From Hysterangium stoloniferum (lineage: Eukaryota; Basidiomycota; Agaricomycetes; Hysterangiales; Hysterangiaceae), in NCBI GenBank assembly GCA_015178975.1, contig WHVD01000001.1, positions 3,844,001-3,908,000 on the forward strand: a stretch of DNA of 64,000 nt. The letters run 5' to 3'. Positions 57,673-64,000 of this stretch are shown here, piece by piece. The notes under the pieces are model-generated. The model worked only from the letters and a program-made list of their open reading frames with translations. It made no database searches and was not told where the DNA came from. The translations under genes and the position numbers were made by a program. The stretch's first letter is position 1, and the number at the start of each line of letters is the position of its first letter.

Positions 57673-57817
57673 CCACCACACCCATGCGTACACCGACACG
57701 TGCATGCACACTGACACCCGCTTTGTTTCTTGTTGCAGTCAGTTCAAGCTCTGCCCAAATAAGTTTCCATATTCTTCTCTACCACTACTTTGTTGCACTC
57801 ATCCATACTCCTTTTCC

Positions 57818-58117
57818 ATGTCACACAATGGCATCATACATCACTTGGTGAGTATATATGATATGCACTCATTTCTGACATCCTGAAAAACCTTTTTTTT
57901 ATAGGTCCATTTACCATCCAGCAACTGGTCCCATCATCAGATTAGTATTCCAATTGGATGTTACATGCTCCGAGAATTTTTTCAGCATATATGTGACTAT
58001 TTAGGTTATATTAATGTGCTTAGGAGGATTGATGATATCTTTGTGTGCATATATGATATTTCTTTTGGTTTATATACAGTGGAACAATGCCGCAGCCCAC
58101 AGTCTGTCAAGATGTAG
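57818..58117 (+). CDS. Possible small two-exon gene, 80 aa, unidentified
   Basis: Exon 1 is 57818-57847 (MSHNGIIHHL). A 57-bp GT-AG intron follows (donor GTGAGT, acceptor after a T8 run), then exon 2 at 57905-58117, phase 0, ending KM-stop. The joined frame encodes HLPSSNWSHHQISIPIGCYM and further hydrophobic text. The consensus-quality donor and pyrimidine tract are the only support; no known domain. It could be chance. Confidence 0.28.
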
Positions 58118-58839
58118 GTGGGACCACCATCTTCCCCACAACACCCATACTCCTGCGTTAGGGTGCAGGTATGGGGGAAAAGGCGCGGATAGGAGTCAGC
58201 GCTAAGAGGTCGGTTAGCTTTACTAGTAAAGCTTACATAATTGTTAAGAAATAACACGAAATACCTTTTAAAAAATGTTTAAATTTGGAGTTAATACATT
58301 TAATGGAAGGACAAAAATGTACTGAAGATCAGTAAACAGTTTCAGACTTTACACACTTAATATCAGTACAGAAAATGCACTGAAGTTTAATGCAAGCGCA
58401 AGTGCCTAGTAAAGTCAGCTTTGATATATGTGTCAGGGTGAATGATCGCGAGGGAAAATAAAAAATGAAAGTGGGATACTAATAAAATCAGTGGAACCAG
58501 TAACGTTTACTACGATCTCAATAAGTGAACAATAAGGACTGGTGAGGTTTAAAATATCTAATAGTATGATTACATTCTGTGGTTCCAAATTCAACATACT
58601 CTACTAAATTTCCCGATTCTCCTCCGAGATCGAGCATGAAAATTTTTACCAGTTTTTCAAGGCTTCAAAATCCAGCATGGTGCGTGATTATAGGGATTTT
58701 TTTCAAATTGACAGGTCGTGGGAAACAATGCAAAACCGCTCCGCAAATCTACGTCGTTGAATTATCTTTCCGCCAGTCAGAAGTAGTTTCGTGGAGCGTC
58801 ATGCTATGTACAGCACCGCAGCATGCTTATTGAAGAAAA
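58118..58839. other. Intergenic, no recognised gene
   Basis: Lies downstream of the MFS gene (which runs leftward). The frame at 58579-58833 (+) is unsupported. Nothing else seen. Confidence 0.5.
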
Positions 58840-60678
58840 TCAGAGGGGGGTTTGAAATATAATGAAAAATAACGGCTGTGACATACTGAAAATAAACAGT
58901 ATTATCCATATAAGCTGGCCGCCAGCGACACCGCTTTTGATCGAGAACGCGAAAAGAGATGTTGCAAAAGCGGGGGCAATGGCCTGGGAGAGAACAATAG
59001 CCATCTGTGACAAACCCTAGAAGAAGAATTCTTCAAGTGCGCTATATGAATAAAAACGGAGTATAGTTACATTCATAGTTGATAATGAACTTGCAGAAGG
59101 GGCGGCATCTGTCACCATGATACTGATACTGACTATGAAGTATCATTTTCGTAAAAATAAATTAACCATCGAATGACTGTTTTATCTGAGACCCACCCCA
59201 TGAATATCCACTTATTCCCCAGATAACGAAAAAGGCCCAAATAGCAATATTGAACGTCCAAGACTCCGAACCAGCTATCCTTGCTAACGCGTTGAGCAAT
59301 GGAAAACATATTACAAAAATTGGCCATAACCAGAAGACCACGCGATATAGACGGATGGTGGTGCCGAAATATTTCTCAAAGGTTGAATATAGAGGCATAA
59401 TGGCGATATGAAAAATTGCCCGAACGGACATTTGTATCCCAATGGTCGCCTCACTTAATCCTAAGCCCCCCGAATTGACGGGGGTGAAGGAAAAAAGAGG
59501 GAAACTATAACTTGGGAATGAGGCTGGTCATGAAACTAATGTTTCCGGTCAACGCACATGGAAAATAATGCCTCGGACGCTAGGCACATGACAACATTGC
59601 TAAGTAAAAGAGATACGATCGGTGGGGTAAGAACTAATTTGAGGGGTGGGTTAACTGGCAGGGTATGATCTAATGATTCGCTGGAAGTCGAGCCATATCC
59701 TTGACGATTCTTCCTCTTGGGCTTTAGTGTCTAACGCATAATCAGCGATTTTTTTACTTATAAGATATAAGTCGTTTAGGTACCTCTTCCAGCGTAAGAC
59801 ATCCGACAGCGACAGTGCATATGGCAAATGCGGAGGCCACAAAGCAAGGCAGAGCGAAAGGATAATCAAACCAGAACCTAGAGCGGAAAAGTGGAAAATG
59901 CCGTTCGGGATGCACTAGGATGCCACCAAGAGGAAGACCAACAACTTGACCTATGCGATAAGCAATCTTCTCAAGATGAAAATAGTTGTCAATCTACAGA
60001 AACCATTACAGACTAACCGTTAGCCATTGAAAAGCACCACCTAGATTTGCTTTGTCAGTCTGCTCAGCAATCATGATCTTTGCGCAGGACCAGACGCTTC
60101 CCAACCCGCCTCCAATACATCTCGAAAGAATCATTGCCAAAAAGGATTTACTCAGTCCGAATAATCCAATCGATAAAGCGAGTCCCAGTGTTCCACCGAG
60201 TATAACAGGCTTGCGGCCTATCCTGTCTGAAAGATAACTGGCAGGTAATACTTGACAATATGGCAGAGTAAAGTGAAACTGTGTTATATAAGTTGATTGA
60301 CATACTAGTTAAAAGGCCTGTGGCTGCATAACATGACTCGATAAGACCAGAGTAAAACCCCACACGTTCAGGGTCTGTCACCACTCCAATTTCCAGAATC
60401 ATTTGATTAACAAATGGGAAAATAATATCAAAAGCTAGAGGCTGGATCATTGTTATTAGAAATATAACCATTAGCGGCTTCCACCGCAATGGCGTTGAGG
60501 TTGGGAAGGCAATAATCGGATTCTCGAGGACACCTTGGACATTTTCTGAGGTGATATCTTGCTCACCGCATCGCTCGTCATGGAGCAAACTTATCTGTTC
60601 ATCAGTCATCGAGGAAGAAGGTAGGATCTTATCATTCGGGGTTTGTGCTAGTTGTGATTTGGACCCATATGTACCCAC
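58840..60678 (-). CDS. Major facilitator superfamily transporter, seven exons, intact
   Basis: Exons on the minus strand: 60678-60306, 60250-60018, 59966-59784, 59730-59558, 59504-59197, 59132-59071, 59016-58840; GT-AG junctions in phase, 502 aa, normal for a 12-helix MFS protein. After a ~65-residue cytosolic N-terminus (DEQISLLHDERCGE) helix 1 starts at PLMVIFLITMIQPLAFDIIF. The MFS signature between helices 2 and 3 is YLSDRIGRKPVILGG. Helices 4-6 include SRCIGGGLGSVWSCAKIMIA and RIGQVVGLPLGGIL. The central loop has LEETLKPKRK. The second half has GLGLSEATIG and VTDAAPSASSLSTMNGLSQ, as in fungal DHA1-like and zinc-induced-facilitator-like proteins. It is presumably a proton-coupled exporter of small molecules in the plasma or vacuolar membrane; the substrate is not predictable. 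The C-terminus is short. Confidence 0.9.
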
Positions 60679-60789
60679 ATATGTTTAAGCGTTATCTGTG
60701 TGGCAATCTACCACGGCTGGTCATTTAAGTTTAAGTTTGAGTCCTGAGTCTGAGTTTGGTCACTCCTAGTGACTTCTGTGTCTTTCTAA

Positions 60790-61988
60790 CTCTATTATAA
60801 TGCTGTGACCTGTGAGGGACAAGCCCCCTACCACACCACCCCACAACTTTACTCTGTACGAACAATTCTAAGTATCCATTGAAGCATGTGATTTAACCTA
60901 GAGAAAAAGTGATTAAAGTCTATTAATTATTTACAATTATATACTTTTTTGTATTTACTAAACCTAAAAAAATATAAATCAGTCTCCATTTGCAACATTG
61001 TGGAGTACTTACTTATTGGTCAATAATAACATCCTTAAAGGCTACATTCACAGTCATACTGTATCAGTGTCATGGAACAGAATTTTCACTCTTCTCCAAT
61101 TTGTCCCTCTTGAAACACCAACATAAAACTGTCTATGTGAGAAGACAGTAGTACACAGATCCAATCCAACTAATTTTAAAGGTTGACTCTGTGACTTATT
61201 GATAGTCATAGCAACCCCAAGCCTGACTGGAAACTGCCTACAATGCAGTTCAAATGGTACATAGTTTGTAGTTGGAAGAATTGTCATCAAGGGATGAATG
61301 CGAGCTCTCCTGCTGAAGGTCCTGTTATGATCTTCACTTGAAGTACTCTCTGTCTTGTTTGCATTAACTGCAGTCTTGTTCCATTACAAAGTCCTTGTCC
61401 TGGATCCAAGTTCCAAAGAAGCATCAAAGGCACTTCAGGTTTCAGATGTAGTAAACTTGGTAACAATCCTTCAAAATTGATTGAGTTTAAGTACTCAGCA
61501 GGATATAATGTCTTATTGCCTCCATCTTTAACACTGTCTGCATTGTAGTAGTTTGCCCAATCCCTGGAAATTTTTCAAAAATCATGTCATTGACTTTGTC
61601 TACATCTGAATTCTGAGGACAAAGAATGGCCCACTCCAAGAAAAACTCATCAGTAAGAACCTCAGGGTTATTGACATTTGGATTAAATTTTCTATTGTTG
61701 GTCCACATATATAGCATGTGTTCAGGCACTTTAAATACAGTATGGCATGTCTTTTCCATGTCCAATATCCAGAACCACTGAGCAAATGCAGCACTCTCTT
61801 AATCAGTGGGATATATATGCATATTCTCAGTCAAAAGCAGAGTCTTGGCATTTTTCCAAAGTGGAGATCATAAGATACATGCACAGATACATAATGTCTG
61901 TTGAAAGTCACCAATCCCATGCCACTGTAATGCCTCCAAAAGGAACATTCTTATTAAGGGTATCTCTGAGGCTCCAATCTACTCCCTG
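60790..61988 (-). pseudogene. Second Helitron helicase remnant
   Basis: The minus strand matches the helicase end of the 40-52 kb Helitron: VPFGGITVAW near 61935, FKVPEHML near 61715, PEVLTDEFFLEWAILCPQN near 61620-61670, then INKSQSQPLKLVGLDL near 61170-61215 and FYVGVSRG near 61120. The inverted 3' end with the GC hairpin is at about 60812-60840. Walker A, Rep and everything upstream are missing; an LTR begins at 61989. This copy keeps Gln/Trp codons where the other has stops, useful for dating. Confidence 0.82.
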
Positions 61989-62500
61989 TTAAGTTCTCAT
62001 GTTGGAAGGCTTATTGTGGAAACTATTAGAAAATAACTGGGAATCCCAAATAATTTCTGATAGGGGTAAGGATTTGGCTTCAGCTTATGCGCTGCACCCT
62101 TATGCAAACACTTGGATGTCTGTATTTCAGATGGCTGATGTATGCTGGAAAGATGGAGAATATCCAGGGTTTTGAAGAGTTCTGAATATCAAGTGTACAA
62201 AAAGAGATGAGGAACAAGCCAACTAAGTCAATATTAGATTTGAGCTGTACATACTGTACATGTCTGTAGAACTAATATAGGTTGTTCTGCAATTGTACTA
62301 CTAACTTGGATCACAATAAGACAGATTCAGACAGAGATTTCAAACGAGGAACATAATAAGTAAAAATGAATGCTGGTCAACAGACAAGTTACCAGATACA
62401 AAACAAGTATTGAGATGCAGAATGTCTGGAAACTAAGTAAAGGTCCTAAGATGGGAATTGCATCAGAAGATTGAAGTATCTGGGGAACAGATTGTAACAG
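61989..62500 (-). mobile_element. Family A LTR remnant
   Basis: It begins TGTTAAGTTCTC and contains the inverted conserved block (62072-62100). It ends about GATTGTAACA near 62500. No exact target duplication. Confidence 0.55.
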
Positions 62501-63090
62501 TACCTCCCTGTTAAGGCTGAAGTCCCATAGAGGCTTATTGGTACTGGGTAATCAGTGATTCATTATGTGTCAAAAGATCACATGTCTGGAGGTGGATAGT
62601 TCAGGGGCCAGATCCAGGGTATAAAAGCTTTAAAAATACAATTGTCATTTATTTATTTTTTAACTTCAATTTCTACCAATGTCACATACCAATTGGCAGC
62701 TGTTCCTGTTATCCATCATCCCTTGTTTTGGGATACTCCAGATTCTGAAGATGCTAAGACTCCTATAATGTCAAAGGTTGAGGAGCTTAGGTTGAAAGAG
62801 AAGCAGGAAGGGAAGGTGAATGGAAGCTAAATTTCTGTGATATATTCTGCTAAAAAGCAAAACAGCAGAAAGCAGTTGAAGTGAACTTAGAAGATCAAGC
62901 CCAAAGGTAGGTTTTTGATTTCCCTTTAGACAAAAGGCCAATATCTGGAAACAGAATCAGAAGGCCAGGTGTGAGAGGTACAGTGAAATATACTCAGGAA
63001 ATATAGTCTGGATGAGCTCATACTAAAATTTCCATTATTATTTCTACTTTCTCTCTATTTTATTATACACTTATAATTAGTTCGACGACC
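62501..63090 (+). other. Non-coding with an unidentified short coding-like segment
   Basis: The + frame 62642-62830 reads TYQLAAVPVIHHPLFWDTPD, then KVEELRLKEKQEGKVNGS, a charged tail that could begin a gag-like coiled coil, similar in character to 29320-29650. No domain match can be claimed. Confidence 0.3.
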
Positions 63091-63091
63091 T

Positions 63092-63570
63092 ATGTATGCG
63101 GTAAATTGACTCTTGTGGGTGCATGCACACCAAGCTTATGTATTCTAGCACCCATAGTTAGAACTCAGACACTTTTTACCCCGCAACCATGACTTACCCA
63201 GACACCGATTAGTGTCCTGTAAGTTGTGATTGGGGTATTGTCTCGACCGTCACAGACGGGCTTTGACTATTGACGCAATCAGAGTTTCGAACTATACTAG
63301 TTGAAACTCCACTTTTATCTCAATCCACGCAGACTACATCCATGCTACTCTGTTATTTGACTCTCTCATAATTCTCTTCTACACTCGAGTAGTCCCTCAG
63401 AATCGTACTTCATAGTCAATTCTCCTTATTCGTTTTAGCTCTCTATTCTACTTTAGATAGCCATTTCACCTGACCATATTGAACTAAACAGTCAATACAT
63501 CTTTGTGTTGTACCTAAACGGTCGATATTCTTTGTATATAGAACGGTTAGAACTTCCACCACTCTTCACA
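63092..63570 (+). mobile_element. 5' LTR of a retroelement running off the window (family D)
   Basis: It aligns with the inverted LTR at 36493-37023. It ends CTCTTCACA at 63570, followed one base later by a TGG-type primer site and a gag-like frame. The left edge is approximate. Confidence 0.65.
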
Positions 63571-63571
63571 G

Positions 63572-63590
63572 TGGTGATCCAAGCTGGACC
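63572..63590 (+). other. tRNA-type primer-binding site
   Basis: TGGTGATCCAAGCTGG directly after the LTR has the TGG expected for pairing with a tRNA CCA 3' end. The tRNA species is not determined. It differs from the half-tRNA-iMet sites of the copia elements here, pointing to a gypsy-type element. Confidence 0.6.
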
Positions 63591-63646
63591 ACTCTTTCCC
63601 TATGAAGAAAACGTTACTCTATGACTATTAATTTCTAAGCATGTAA

Positions 63647-64000
63647 ATGACCACTGGCAAGAACCAAACACCAAGATCTTCAACAACCCCGAGTAGTTCA
63701 AAAACTCGTCAAAGACCTGCTACTCTGGAACCACCCTGTAACATAACCATGAGGAAGTCCTCATTGACTTTTCAAAGACCAGCCCCTCCTGGGAATTCCC
63801 CTGGAGCAGCAGCTGGAGCATCGATGGATGCTCCCCCTGATCCACATGAGGAACATCCATCAACTGGGCAGTTGAGCACCCCTGGAGCTAATGTCGAGCC
63901 TACCTGTGCACCTGAGCCCATTCTCTTGTTCCCACCAAGGCAGGGCATCCTTAAGCAGTTCCTTGGGGGTCATATGGTTTACGCTGAGCCTATCGATGTG
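63647..64000 (+). CDS. Gag-like protein, 5' part, open to window end
   Basis: ATG at 63647 opens a frame of 118 codons without a stop to the window edge. It starts MTTGKNQTPRSSTTPSSSKT and continues with Pro/Ala/Gly-rich text (RPAPPGNSPGAAAGASMDAP) and FPPRQGILKQFLGGHMVYAE. Low-complexity, basic then Pro-rich N-termini are common in gypsy gag proteins. Position 76 bp after the LTR and primer site supports gag. If the rest is intact this may be the youngest autonomous element here. Confidence 0.6.
   Translation, partial: MTTGKNQTPRSSTTPSSSKTRQRPATLEPPCNITMRKSSLTFQRPAPPGNSPGAAAGASMDAPPDPHEEHPSTGQLSTPGANVEPTCAPEPILLFPPRQGILKQFLGGHMVYAEPIDV

Noticed and set aside
57437..57717. Open frame on the minus strand similar to the frame at 10456-10680 (+), which could suggest a conserved protein family
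   Set aside because: Both frames lie within and across the family C element and run past its ends into unrelated flanks. Similarity is explained by the repeat.

Overview
This window looks like repeat-rich nuclear DNA of a filamentous basidiomycete. Three multi-exon genes with ~45-60 bp GT-AG introns (a glyoxal oxidase, a C2H2 zinc-finger protein and an MFS transporter) sit in short, CpG-containing gene islands. Between them lie long AT-rich, CpG-poor stretches of nested transposable elements. I cannot name the species. No bacterial operons, phage genes or CRISPR are present.

Layout. 1-15.2 kb: LTR fragments of several families, a fold-back Tc1 remnant, two Ty3/gypsy gag-protease remnants in opposite orientation, a gag-only Ty1/copia element inserted in one of them (itself carrying a small TIR element), a tyrosine-recombinase remnant, and a TIR element split by a long LTR. 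15.2-20.6 kb: gene island with the intact glyoxal oxidase and a tandem duplication carrying two TATA motifs. 20.6-38.1 kb: solo LTRs with 5-bp target duplications, a decayed copia element, and a Tc1/mariner element with ~220 bp TIRs sitting inside an LTR. 38.8-39.6 kb: a tandem array of exon-like cassettes. 40.1-52.24 kb: a Helitron split by a complete 6.5 kb chromodomain gypsy element (TSD GCAGA), which is itself split by a TIR element; an LTR is inserted at the Helitron 3' end. 52.24-60.7 kb: second gene island with the zinc-finger gene and the MFS gene. 60.8-64 kb: a second Helitron helicase remnant, LTR fragments, and the LTR, primer site and open gag start of a retroelement running off the window.

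The host genes show no functional link to each other: a secreted copper-radical oxidase (H2O2 supply), a putative transcription factor and a membrane transporter. The richest signal is the transposon stratigraphy. Insertions can be ordered from nested target-site duplications. A ~29 bp motif recurs about 17 times in LTRs that otherwise differ. Most premature stops in the elements fit C-to-T or G-to-A transitions. Young and old copies of one LTR family differ by CG-to-TG/CA changes.
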